From: a virus
Length of the DNA stretch: 64,000 nucleotides
Strand: one strand, 5' to 3'
Virus record (IMG/VR): IMGVR_UViG_3300046673_000164
Coordinates: 1-64,000 of that record
The first letter of the stretch is position 1, and each line of letters starts with the position of its first letter. Under the pieces are notes generated by a model that saw nothing but the letters and a program-made list of their open reading frames with translations, was not told where the DNA came from and made no database searches. Positions 32,392 through 39,474 of this stretch are shown here, piece after piece. Made by a program: the position numbers and the translations under genes.

Positions 32392-33815
32392 AGCATCTCC
32401 CTTCGCTTCACCGGACGCTCGGACACATCCCCATCCTCGACCGCCTTCCAATAGCGGCCTGGCATCATCCTCGTAGAAGATATACAAAACTGCCCCGTCG
32501 CGTAGTTCTGAGAAATGAGCACCGTAAACCCCTTCTCCTCCCCGCGGGCCTTCATAACATGCAGCCTCGCCAGTCCCAACCGCCGCTCGGCCTCGGTCTG
32601 ATTGTAGGAAAAAGCCACATCCGCCGTCGCTATCTTGCTGTAGTCCTCCGCCACGTCCTTCTCAGTTATCAACTTCTTTCCCAGCGCCATACGGTTTGTC
32701 TGGCTCACCACCGCCACGGCCATCTGCCGGCTGATCGCCAGCCCACGCAGCTCCTGAAATATCTTGCCCAGCGAAATGCGGTGCTCGCTGCGATCCCCGA
32801 CATGCATAAGGTCGGGATAGTCAAGCAGCATCAACTTCGGCTTGAACCGGCTCTGCGATTCCAGCGCGTCCAGATAGGCGGTCAACTCACGAACGGTCAA
32901 CGAGCCGGTGGGGAACTGCCGGATCACCAACGGGCTGCGGCGCCTGAAGTTCGCGTGCTTCCCAGCCAACTTCTGGATCACGTCCGCATCAGACAACGAC
33001 CCCACCTTCTCCAGGACCTCCGACGATATACCAACGAAGCGGCCCTGCTCATCCTCCTCGAACACGCGGTTGACGATCCGCTCCCGCCGCTTGCTGACGG
33101 CGCAGAACGACTGGAGGAAGCGGCGGGCGACCTTCCGTTCGCCCATCTCCAGAGTAACATACAAGGTCGAAGCGTGGGCGATCGTCACCGCGGCCTTGCC
33201 GAGCTGGTTCAACCACCAGCTTTTCCCATAGTTGCTCGGGGCGATCAGTAGGTTCAGCTCGCCGACGGCCGGTCCCAACTCCTTCTCGTCCAACTCCTTG
33301 ATCCCTGTCGGCAAAGCCTCGACCTCGTCATGCGTCAGGTCGGACGGCGGAGTCTCAGAAAAGACGAGGCCGGAGTGGAACAGCCTCAGCCCCTCCTTCA
33401 TCGACTCCTGAACCGTAGCCTGCGCATCATCCAGCTTGCCCTGCTCCAGCAGCCCGACCGCTTCGACGATGCCCTTACGGAACCGCTGCTCGCGGACGAA
33501 GCCCTCTGCCTGCCCCAGGACGTACTTCGGGTTGATGTTCTCCCGGCACTCTTGGATCGACTCGAAGAGGCGGCGGCTAAGTTCGGCCTTCTTCGGGTCG
33601 GCCAACTCGACAGCCGCAAATATGTCGAGGGCATGCTCGCCGGGCGGTTCATTGAACTGTCGCCAGTAATTGACCGCTTCGGAAGCGATCCGTCGGTAGG
33701 GTCCATCGTAGCACTCAATGGGAACTAGCGAACATACTCTACCACCCTGCTCCCTGTCGTACAAAAGCAAGGCGATGAGAGATTCTTGGGTCAGGCCGGT
33801 CAGTGATCCCATCAT
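32388..33815 (-). CDS. DnaB-like replicative helicase
   Basis: The 475-residue protein has an N-terminal helical part (about 1-150), then GIKELDEKELGPAVGELNLL, Walker A APSNYGKS, LYVTLEMGERKVARR, Walker B LMLLDYPDL, and VAVVSQTNRMALGK, the RecA-type helicase core order of DnaB/gp41 proteins. It would unwind DNA at the phage fork. The plus-strand primase at 37.6 kb is its probable partner. ATG overlaps the preceding stop. Confidence 0.85.
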   Translation of the reverse strand: MMGSLTGLTQESLIALLLYDREQGGRVCSLVPIECYDGPYRRIASEAVNYWRQFNEPPGEHALDIFAAVELADPKKAELSRRLFESIQECRENINPKYVLGQAEGFVREQRFRKGIVEAVGLLEQGKLDDAQATVQESMKEGLRLFHSGLVFSETPPSDLTHDEVEALPTGIKELDEKELGPAVGELNLLIAPSNYGKSWWLNQLGKAAVTIAHASTLYVTLEMGERKVARRFLQSFCAVSKRRERIVNRVFEEDEQGRFVGISSEVLEKVGSLSDADVIQKLAGKHANFRRRSPLVIRQFPTGSLTVRELTAYLDALESQSRFKPKLMLLDYPDLMHVGDRSEHRISLGKIFQELRGLAISRQMAVAVVSQTNRMALGKKLITEKDVAEDYSKIATADVAFSYNQTEAERRLGLARLHVMKARGEEKGFTVLISQNYATGQFCISSTRMMPGRYWKAVEDGDVSERPVKRREML

Positions 33816-33988
33816 CCGGCCTTCCGCCGCTTAGTCTTGCGGAAGGTCTCGACCCACTCCTTGGCCGGGCGGATCGGCTGGTTGGACGCCTCCATCAGCT
33901 GCTTGTACTGATAGTAGGCATACCACTCCTCCGAGTTCATCTTCTTCGCCTTCGGCTTTGTCTTCGTTCTGGTTTGCAGTTCTTCCAC
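33812..33988 (-). CDS. Small basic protein
   Basis: A 58-residue ORF from GTG 33988 (VEELQTRTKTKPKAKK...NSEEWYAYYQYKQLMEASNQ). GGAGG lies 6 nt before the GTG, and the stop overlaps the DnaB-like start (ATGA). Lys-rich at both ends. It could be a helicase-associated factor, but no motif is known. Confidence 0.55.
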   Translation of the reverse strand: MEELQTRTKTKPKAKKMNSEEWYAYYQYKQLMEASNQPIRPAKEWVETFRKTKRRKAG

Positions 33989-34003
33989 GACGCACCTCCG
34001 AAG

Positions 34004-34210
34004 CTAGTCGTCGCCCACGGCCTTCGTCAGCACCTGGAGTCCATACCTTCCCAAGTACTCGTTGACCATTCTGTTGATCCGCTCCTCGTGATGGTTCAAC
34101 CCATGCGAGAAGCTGTAGCCCAGCAGCTCGTAGTATCCGCTGACCGTCCTATCGATCAGCAACAGCCTCCACTCGGGAATCATCGCGTGGTATTTGACTT
34201 GTCCTTCCAT
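34004..34210 (-). CDS. Hypothetical protein
   Basis: A 68-residue ORF starting at ATG 34210 after GGGAGGG (MEGQVKYHAMIPEWRLLLID...). It has a mixed alpha/beta pattern ending LQVLTKAVGDD. A longer TTG-started reading adds a Gly-rich stretch that overlaps the upstream gene and looks unrelated. No family recognised. Confidence 0.5.
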   Translation of the reverse strand: MEGQVKYHAMIPEWRLLLIDRTVSGYYELLGYSFSHGLNHHEERINRMVNEYLGRYGLQVLTKAVGDD

Positions 34211-34668
34211 CGCTTGTCCCTCCCCTCCCCCAAAGCTTCCGCCAAGCATCCGGCCTCCATATAGCCGGGATAGTATTCTTCCACCACCGACCATATACAA
34301 CTAAGCCGGGCGCCGATCGCCAGCGGAGACAATCGAAGGCCTTGCGACTTGAGGTCGTCGACCACACATTGTGCCAACAGCAGCATAATCCGCAGCCTAG
34401 ACGCCTTCCGCATCTGGCCAAAGTTCTCCTTAACAAAACTGACCAGCGTCTCGGCCCCATTCTTGAACCTGATGAACTGCTTACTCTTGCGTAGGACCGC
34501 GAGCGGCGGAAAACCGGCTCCAACAATCCTGACCACGACGGAATAGACCTCTCCATCGACCCCGCGATCTGAAGACAAGATCGACAACCTTCCAGCCAGC
34601 GTCCGCTTCTCTTCATCCGTCAAGCCGTTTAGCTCGTGCAGGATCAGGGCGAGGGATTTTGCGCTCAT
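34180..34668 (-). CDS. Hypothetical helical protein
   Basis: A 162-residue helical protein (MSAKSLALILHELNGLTDEEKRTLAGRL...). Its last residues (KRWKDKSNTTR) overlap the next gene. It lies in a chain of short overlapping ORFs upstream of the helicases. No family recognised. Confidence 0.55.
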   Translation of the reverse strand: MSAKSLALILHELNGLTDEEKRTLAGRLSILSSDRGVDGEVYSVVVRIVGAGFPPLAVLRKSKQFIRFKNGAETLVSFVKENFGQMRKASRLRIMLLLAQCVVDDLKSQGLRLSPLAIGARLSCIWSVVEEYYPGYMEAGCLAEALGEGRDKRWKDKSNTTR

Positions 34669-34895
34669 GGCTTCGGCTCCGACGCTTTCACGGCCTTTTG
34701 AATATTGTTGCGCTGCCTAGCCGAAACAACCAGCCGTTCCAACGCCATCATGCGGGTTGTTCCATCTGCACTTTCAATTTCACCGTCCTCGTCGCGTTCT
34801 GCCATTACAGCCCAGTAGTATTTGTAGCAGTGGTAGATGGATCGCAGGCTCCACCCAAGGGACTTCAACTCCATTTCTACTTGCTTCACTGTCAT
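34665..34895 (-). CDS. Hypothetical protein
   Basis: A 76-residue ORF (MTVKQVEMELKSLGWSLRSIYHCYKYY...) overlapping both neighbours by 4 nt. Its last residues (VKASEPKP) resemble the end of the next upstream protein (VKASDPKP), which points to a duplicated C-terminal segment. Function unknown. Confidence 0.5.
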   Translation of the reverse strand: MTVKQVEMELKSLGWSLRSIYHCYKYYWAVMAERDEDGEIESADGTTRMMALERLVVSARQRNNIQKAVKASEPKP

Positions 34896-35218
34896 GGCTT
34901 CGGATCAGACGCTTTCACCACCTCGGCCAGCCGACGGCAATCGCCTACAGAAATGCTTTTATCGCACAACGCCCCCGGTGGATTCACGATCAACTGGTCC
35001 GGAATGTCGTCCGCGTACCACACACCGCCCCACGGCTCTACCGCCTCCCGCAGTTTGGCAAGCCACTGACGTGCCGCGTCACGATCCTGCTCGGCGGTGG
35101 CAAGCTGTGATCGGAGGGAAACTACCTCGTGAACCAGCAGTTTCGCCCCAATACAGAACCCACATTGGCAACGGTCTGGCTCCCTACTAACAACAATTAA
35201 CGCTTCATCAATCATCAT
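34892..35218 (-). CDS. Hypothetical coiled-coil protein
   Basis: A 108-residue ORF with CQCGFC near residue 18 followed by a coiled coil (LVHEVVSLRSQLATAEQDRDAARQWL) and a C-terminal VVKASDPKP that echoes the downstream gene. It may bind a metal through the Cys residues. No family recognised. Confidence 0.5.
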   Translation of the reverse strand: MMIDEALIVVSREPDRCQCGFCIGAKLLVHEVVSLRSQLATAEQDRDAARQWLAKLREAVEPWGGVWYADDIPDQLIVNPPGALCDKSISVGDCRRLAEVVKASDPKP

Positions 35219-35245
35219 CCCTCGGCCCTCACTTTCTCGGCTGCT

Positions 35246-35659
35246 TTAGTCATAATCACGTTCATTAGTAGAAGCCTCAATCACCTGTTGCTCTAAGTCA
35301 GCGATGCGGTTGTTTAGCCGTCCAATATCCGCGTCCTTGGCGGCAAGCAACCCGCGGTTGGCATCTGTGTCCAGACCGCGTACCAACGATTCCAACATCA
35401 CTGCCTTCGCCTCAAGGCGGCACCTCCGTGGCGTCATTTTATTCTGCTCTTCTGCGATCAAAACGCTCACGGCCGCCATCGTGTCGTCGATTCGCTTTAG
35501 TAGCACCTCCAGCAGGCTCACGTCTTCCAACGCGGCTGTGATGGCGTCGGCCCGTTGCGTCAGTTCAAATCGTAACGACGGCACTGCCGTGCGATCATCA
35601 GACATGTTTTGGCAGTAGCTAACGTGCGCTAAGAGTAATTTGAATTGTTCTAATATCAT
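35246..35659 (-). CDS. Hypothetical coiled-coil protein
   Basis: A 137-residue, mostly helical ORF starting MILEQFKLLLAHVSY, ending in a coiled coil (AAKDADIGRLNNRIADLEQQVIEAS). ATG overlaps the upstream stop (ATGA). No known domain. Confidence 0.5.
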   Translation of the reverse strand: MILEQFKLLLAHVSYCQNMSDDRTAVPSLRFELTQRADAITAALEDVSLLEVLLKRIDDTMAAVSVLIAEEQNKMTPRRCRLEAKAVMLESLVRGLDTDANRGLLAAKDADIGRLNNRIADLEQQVIEASTNERDYD

Positions 35660-35880
35660 AGTCTCGCCCGTTCCTTCTCGACCGTCTTTTTCCCATGCTT
35701 TGCTGCCCACCGCAGCACGGCCCGCCGGTCGTAGCGGATTGCGTCCCGGTGGTCGCCTGGGATGCGGACATAAGGCATCCCCTCGAACCGCCGCCAGTGT
35801 CGTATGGTCACGATCTTCATTCCGAACATCACGGCCAGCATGCCATCCGTCATCAAGTTGCGTAGCACGCGCTCTTTCAT
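35656..35880 (-). CDS. MerR/excisionase-like helix-turn-helix protein
   Basis: The 74-residue protein MKERVLRNLMTDGMLAVMFGMKIVTIRHWRRFEGMPYVRI... has the layout of a winged helix of the excisionase/MerR type: a first helix, a turn and a recognition helix with RHWRR, then a wing. It lies near the start of the leftward early transcript and could be a regulator of it. ATG 35880 overlaps the stop of the preceding small gene. Confidence 0.6.
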   Translation of the reverse strand: MKERVLRNLMTDGMLAVMFGMKIVTIRHWRRFEGMPYVRIPGDHRDAIRYDRRAVLRWAAKHGKKTVEKERARL

Positions 35881-36050
35881 CGCAGCACCTCGTCCTCGTC
35901 GATCTCTAGTTGGCATACGTAGCAGCGGGACATTATCTCCCGCAGCTTCACAATCTCATCCGCGGCCTGCTCCATCAAAGAAGCCGCTCCGCCCATCCCC
36001 TGACGTCCGAATCCAGATCGCCATTCCCGAAGCTTCTCGACTAAGCTCAT
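35877..36050 (-). CDS. Small hypothetical protein at the head of the early operon
   Basis: A 57-residue ORF (MSLVEKLREWRSGFGRQGMG...EIVKLREIMSRCYVCQLEIDEDEVLR). GGAGG lies 4-5 nt before ATG 36050 and the stop overlaps the next ATG. A C-x-x-C near the end may bind metal. Translational coupling supports it. Confidence 0.55.
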   Translation of the reverse strand: MSLVEKLREWRSGFGRQGMGGAASLMEQAADEIVKLREIMSRCYVCQLEIDEDEVLR

Positions 36051-36150
36051 ATGTCCTCCAGTATGCTGAACTCTCCCCGCCTGCGGTACAAGCTATGGCC
36101 GACCTTATCGAAGATGGCCACATGCCCGCTCTTGTTTCTTTCTGGTCCAT
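35956..36150 (-). CDS. Possible leader ORF of the leftward transcript
   Basis: A 64-residue ORF (MDQKETRAGMWPSS...) starts at ATG 36150 after GAGGAG and 23 bp from the promoter -10. It overlaps the 57-residue gene in another frame for 95 nt and has no clear domain. It could be a translated leader that couples to the next gene. Confidence 0.3.
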   Translation of the reverse strand: MDQKETRAGMWPSSIRSAIACTAGGESSAYWRTYELSREASGMAIWIRTSGDGRSGFFDGAGRG

Positions 36151-36172
36151 CGGATCACTCCTCAATACTCCT

Positions 36173-36200
36173 ATTATACAAGCAGGCGGGAAAGAATCAA
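36173..36200 (-). promoter_or_regulatory. Leftward early promoter
   Basis: On the minus strand TTGATT (36200-36195), a 16-bp spacer, and TATAAT (36178-36173) followed by AGGAG. Good sigma70-type match. It would drive the small early genes and the helicases to the left. Confidence 0.65.
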
Positions 36201-36214
36201 AACTAAAGTTTGTT

Positions 36215-36243
36215 TTGGATAATTTCCGGGTCGAGGGTATATT
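36215..36243 (+). promoter_or_regulatory. Rightward promoter
   Basis: TTGGAT (36215-36220), a 17-bp spacer, and TATATT (36238-36243) on the plus strand. It lies back to back with the leftward promoter, 14 bp between -35 boxes. The first product is a short RNA ending at the terminator at 36365. Confidence 0.6.
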
Positions 36244-36249
36244 AAAGGG

Positions 36250-36365
36250 TAGTCGATCAGGAAGGGTAAGCAAACATGAAACAAATAGCCGCGCGCAGCA
36301 TCGAGCAGCTCTCGCAAGAGGCTTACTCTAGCCCTGATCGGCAAGCTGCGCGCGGCTTCTTTTTC
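36250..36365 (+). ncRNA. Terminated short RNA or attenuated leader
   Basis: From the promoter start near 36250, the transcript meets GCCGCGCGCAGC (36288-36299), which pairs perfectly with GCTGCGCGCGGC (36345-36356), then TTCTTTTTC. Inside the loop, CTCT-CGCA-AGAG and AGAG-GCTTA-CTCT are mutually exclusive hairpins sharing AGAG. AGGAAGGG and ATG at 36276 could start a leader peptide (MKQIAARS...). It may be a regulatory RNA, a replication primer, or an attenuator. Confidence 0.5.
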
Positions 36366-36465
36366 GCCTCAAGGGAAGTGGTCCAGGATTGCAAATCCGG
36401 TCCCGCCAGCCCGTCCCGGGAGCATTGCCCGGGTGAGGCGCTGACTTGCTCAATGACGACGGAAG

Positions 36466-36590
36466 CACGCACTACGCCAACACGGCACTACGCACTCGCT
36501 TCCGGTAGAGTGAGCCTGCCACTCCAAAGGGAAGCTGCTACCGACCGCCCAGCCCACTACGCATTATCCACGCACTATCGGGCTCCTGCG
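36466..36590. repeat. CACTACGC repeats with DnaA-box-like site
   Basis: GCACTACGC-type repeats occur at about 36468, 36485 and 36554, and a variant GCACTATCG at about 36572. TTATCCACG, one base from the DnaA box consensus, lies near 36564. Two of the repeats sit inside a hairpin CGGAAGC/GCTTCCG, and the box sits inside AGCCC/GGGCT. Such iterons plus a DnaA box suggest a replication origin. Confidence 0.45.
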
Positions 36591-36977
36591 ATCATCGGCA
36601 ACAGAACAGCTTTGGTTACCACCTGGCATGCTGAGCACGCTAGACGAAGTCTCTGCATAGGAGAAGGACGACCCCACAACTTAATTCCCGGCAACGGCCA
36701 CCATACGCCCGGGTGCTCGATCAGCCCTTCCCCGTTGATTGCAAGCCTCAGTAGTCTAGAAGCCGATCTCTGTCGGTTAACCGCTTTGTCTCTGTTCCCC
36801 AATATGTTCTTACTACCTGCCCCCGTTCTCGACCGCTAAAGCGTCAGAACTACGGTAAGCCTAGAACAATTTGAGGAGTAAAGATCGAGTGGAATGGGGG
36901 TGGGTCTAATATAAGGAAGAAGTGGAAGTATGAACACGCAAAGGCAATGGATTACTTGACGCATCAAAAGGAGAAAA

Positions 36978-37556
36978 ATGATGGCGAATTGTGAGCTATG
37001 CGGCGAACCGATGCCGGCTGGAGAAGAGATGTTCAAGTTCCATGGTTACAGCGGAAACTGTCCGAAACCGCCTCTGTCCATGGCGCAGCGTAAGATTGTT
37101 ATTCAACCCAGTCCGACTGCGGACACCAGGACATGCGACTGGAGCAAGGTAACGAAAGAGCAACTGTTTGCGTCAAGCAAACAGCACATCGAAGATGTAG
37201 GTCGTGGACTGTCGTTTTTTATCAGTATGATGGCTCATGCTCGCCTCAACCACGACTACGACAAGTTATCTGGCATAGATGCCTTCCACGCAGACTTTCA
37301 AACCGGATTCAAGCAGACAGGATGGTGGGACAATCACCGCAAGGAGAGTCGTCACCACCTGAACGTAGCGGATGGTATACCGGCGGACGTCAATCTCATC
37401 GACATTATCAAGTATGTCGTTGACTGCGTCATGGCCGGCATGGCTCGCAGCGGAAGCGTCTATGAACTGAAGCTTCCGGACGAAGTGCTGCGGCGAGCAT
37501 TCGCCAATACGGTCGAGCTTCTGAAAAATAAAGTAGTGGTGAGTCAGGTAAGTTAG
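36978..37556 (+). CDS. Conserved phage protein with N-terminal zinc finger
   Basis: The 192-residue protein starts with a C-x2-C...C zinc-like site (CELCGEPM...GNC), then HARLNHDYDKLSGIDAFHADF and WWDNHRKESRHHLNVADGIPADVNLIDIIKYVVDCVMAGMARSG, a pattern I know from uncharacterised phage proteins with many conserved His and Asp residues. It may be a metal-dependent enzyme. AAAAGGAG lies before the ATG. First gene of the rightward unit. Confidence 0.65.
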   Translation: MMANCELCGEPMPAGEEMFKFHGYSGNCPKPPLSMAQRKIVIQPSPTADTRTCDWSKVTKEQLFASSKQHIEDVGRGLSFFISMMAHARLNHDYDKLSGIDAFHADFQTGFKQTGWWDNHRKESRHHLNVADGIPADVNLIDIIKYVVDCVMAGMARSGSVYELKLPDEVLRRAFANTVELLKNKVVVSQVS

Positions 37557-37591
37557 TGCCCACGCAAACTATGGGCGGGAGAAACTATAGT

Positions 37592-38533
37592 ATGGACATA
37601 CAAGAGCTGCTTAAAGACCGGGGCGTGCCTTTCGTCGAAGAGGGGAACAACGTCAAACGCGGTTATGTAAATATCAAGTGTCCTTGGTGTGGAGAAGCTG
37701 ACCCTAGCGAGCATCTTGGCATCGACCTAAAGACCGGGGCCTTCGCCTGCTGGAGGAACACGCAGCATAGAAGCAAGAGAATCCACGGCCTATTGATGAA
37801 GCTGCTGGGTTGCTCCTGGGAAGCTGCCCAGGTCCTACTTAGTGACACGAGCAATCTTCAGACCATCGCAGACCGCCTTTTTCCCAAGCAGGAGGAGTCC
37901 GCCGCAGAAGAGAAGCTGACAATTCCGTCGGGCCTCGAACCGTTGACCATGAAGCCGTCGCATAGGCGGTTTTACGACTATTTGCTTAGGCGGGGTTACA
38001 CCTACAACGACGTTCCGGTCATGGCCAAGCTCTATGGCTTGAAGTGCGCGCTGACCGGCCGTTTCAAGAATAGGATTGTCTTCCCGGTCGTCGTCGATGG
38101 TGAGACAATCGGCTGGACTGGACGGTGTATCGACGGCGGGAAGTTCCGCTATTTGTCCTACCCGGGACCAGTTGTAAAGCACAACATCTTGTGGAGAGAC
38201 TTGCTGCTGGCCGGCGGACGAAAGCTCTATATTTGCGAGGGACCGTTCGACGCCCTACGCGTCGACTATTGCTCTCATCAGCTCGGAGTCCCGAACAGAG
38301 CCACCTGCCTGTTCGGAATTTCATACACCGCCGACCAACTAGCAAAGATAGCCGAGCTGGCTACGGAGTTCTCTCACGTCCAGGTGCTGTTTGACCACGA
38401 CGCGACCGCTGCCGGAATGAAGCTGCGGGAGGAACTGGCCTACTTGCGGGCTGGAATAATGACACTACCGGAGTGGCTCAAGGACCCCGGCGAGCTGTCG
38501 TGGACACAAGTCGGAGAGATGGCAAATCCTTAG
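37592..38533 (+). CDS. DnaG-type primase
   Basis: From ATG 37592 (GGGAGA upstream) the product has 313 residues. It has the primase zinc finger CPWCGEADPSEHLGIDLKTGAFACW, a middle region (MKPSHRRFYDYLLRRGYT...FKNRIVFPVV), and a TOPRIM domain with YICEGPFDALRVD and QVLFDHDATAAGMKL. It would lay RNA primers for the DnaB-like helicase encoded leftward at 32.4-33.8 kb. A GTG start at 37556 is possible but adds residues unlike primases. Confidence 0.85.
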   Translation: MDIQELLKDRGVPFVEEGNNVKRGYVNIKCPWCGEADPSEHLGIDLKTGAFACWRNTQHRSKRIHGLLMKLLGCSWEAAQVLLSDTSNLQTIADRLFPKQEESAAEEKLTIPSGLEPLTMKPSHRRFYDYLLRRGYTYNDVPVMAKLYGLKCALTGRFKNRIVFPVVVDGETIGWTGRCIDGGKFRYLSYPGPVVKHNILWRDLLLAGGRKLYICEGPFDALRVDYCSHQLGVPNRATCLFGISYTADQLAKIAELATEFSHVQVLFDHDATAAGMKLREELAYLRAGIMTLPEWLKDPGELSWTQVGEMANP

Positions 38534-38546
38534 TTTGTATATCTAA
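38534..38546 (+). promoter_or_regulatory. TTTGTATATCTAA motif on the plus strand
   Basis: TTTGTATATCTAAG lies between the primase stop and the AAGGAGG of the repeat-protein gene. It is the same element as at 15501-15513 and 23622-23634, now on the opposite strand, which supports a function tied to the following gene. Confidence 0.5.
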
Positions 38547-38564
38547 GCAAAGGAGGGTCAAAGC

Positions 38565-38921
38565 ATGACCAAAAAAGCTGTAAAAAAGAAGCTGGTTCTG
38601 TCTTTAGATTTTGTTTGGAAAATCCGACTGGGGCTGCGTGCTGAGGGCGACAAGCTGCGTGCTGAGGGCGACAAGCTGTGGGCTGAGGGCAACAAGCTGT
38701 GGGCTGAGGGCAATAAGCTGTGTGCTGAGGGTAACAAGCTGTGTGCTGAGGGTAACAAGCTGTGGGCTGAGGGCGAAAAGCTGTGGGCTGAGGGCGAAAA
38801 GCTGTGGGCTGAGGGTATTATCGCAGCTTTCGGAAATATCACTGTAGAATGGAAGAACTACAACAAAGAGAAACACGACTACGAATGCCATCTGGGAAAC
38901 GGCGAAGTCTATAAGCCCTAG
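38565..38921 (+). CDS. Heptapeptide-repeat protein (AEG[DNE]KL[RWC])
   Basis: The 118-residue protein has a short basic N-terminus, about nine tandem heptads of the form AEGDKLW, AEGNKLC and AEGEKLW, and a non-repetitive end (AAFGNITVEWKNYNKEKHDYECHLGNGEVYKP). Similar AEGxKLW repeats occur in scattered phage proteins of unknown function. The array should form a regular amphipathic helix. AAGGAGG precedes the ATG. Confidence 0.7.
   Translation: MTKKAVKKKLVLSLDFVWKIRLGLRAEGDKLRAEGDKLWAEGNKLWAEGNKLCAEGNKLCAEGNKLWAEGEKLWAEGEKLWAEGIIAAFGNITVEWKNYNKEKHDYECHLGNGEVYKP
38633..38815 (+). repeat. 21-bp tandem repeats
   Basis: About nine copies of a 21-bp unit (GCTGAGGGCGACAAGCTGTGG and variants) encode the heptads. 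Only a few positions vary between copies, so the array expanded recently and could change in copy number. Confidence 0.8.
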
Positions 38922-39006
38922 CAATCGATTCTACGCCCCGATAGGGTTTCGGGGAATAAAATCCCGCCCCCGGTCGCGGATCGCGTTAGACGCGAAACCA
39001 GACGGC
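38922..39006. other. Convergent intergenic region
   Basis: Plus- and minus-strand genes converge here. A 6-bp hairpin (CCCCGA 38936-38941 with TCGGGG 38949-38954) lacks a T-run in either direction, so it is at best a weak bidirectional terminator. Confidence 0.4.
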
Positions 39007-39474
39007 TTAAATCGAAGGATAAGGGTTTGGGGTTGGCCACTTCCCCGCCGGGCATTGTCCGATCCGTTGCAGCACCGCCAGCGGCGGCTTGTTCTCACGC
39101 TGCTTGATCTCGTTCGTACAGCCTGCGAGGCACTGCGGCGGAAACGATTGCTCGGGCTGGCACTTTCGCCCATTGCAACAGACCGTAGGGAACGTCACCG
39201 CCTCGCCATAATGCTCGCACACTTGGCACATCGCCGCGTGGTCCGCTTGCTCCTCGGGAGTTCGTTCTGGATATCCGGCCGCCATCCACGTGGCAAGTTG
39301 CTGAATGAACGGTTGGCACTGGTCGAGCGTCAGGCCAAGACGTTCGGCTGCGGGGAGCAGGTCGGGCGACTTCGGGCAGTTGCGTCTTGGCCACTCGCAA
39401 ATGTCCGGCCGTGTCCACTGCCAACCGCAGTTGACGCAAGCTGTCTTTTCGGCGTTGGGGATGCAGTAAAACAT
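39007..39474 (-). CDS. Cys-rich protein of unknown function
   Basis: A 155-residue protein with many C-x-x-C groups (ACVNCGWQW, CQVCEHYG, VCCNGRKC, CLAGC), so several metal sites are likely. It ends the leftward structural operon after the tail adhesin-like genes. Similar Cys-rich proteins follow tail genes in planctomycete prophages I have seen; this is a memory-based comparison. Confidence 0.6.
   Translation of the reverse strand: MFYCIPNAEKTACVNCGWQWTRPDICEWPRRNCPKSPDLLPAAERLGLTLDQCQPFIQQLATWMAAGYPERTPEEQADHAAMCQVCEHYGEAVTFPTVCCNGRKCQPEQSFPPQCLAGCTNEIKQRENKPPLAVLQRIGQCPAGKWPTPNPYPSI

Larger units (their letters stand above)
36151..36977. promoter_or_regulatory. Divergent control region with origin-like features
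   Basis: No supported gene in this 827-bp stretch. It holds back-to-back promoters (36173-36200 leftward, 36215-36243 rightward), a terminated short transcript (36288-36365), a 76-nt cloverleaf-like segment (36365-36440), repeats of CACTACGC with a DnaA-box-like TTATCCACG (36466-36590), and further short hairpins to about 36720. Leftward replication genes and the rightward primase gene diverge from it, so an origin is plausible. Confidence 0.55.

Noticed and set aside
36365-36440. Canonical tRNA-Cys gene
   Set aside because: The acceptor stem and TTGCAAA loop fit, but the T-loop, D-arm and CCA end do not. Kept only as a finding, not as a tRNA feature.
36276-36839. Plus-strand ORF of 187 codons
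   Set aside because: It runs through a perfect terminator and several hairpins and has no protein-like pattern. Only its first codons may be a leader peptide.
38970-39000. Similarity between this spacer and a stretch near 18361 in the polymerase gene
   Set aside because: Both contain CGCGTTA-ACGCGAA-CCA-TTAAATCG-like bases, but the match is short and interrupted, so chance is likely.
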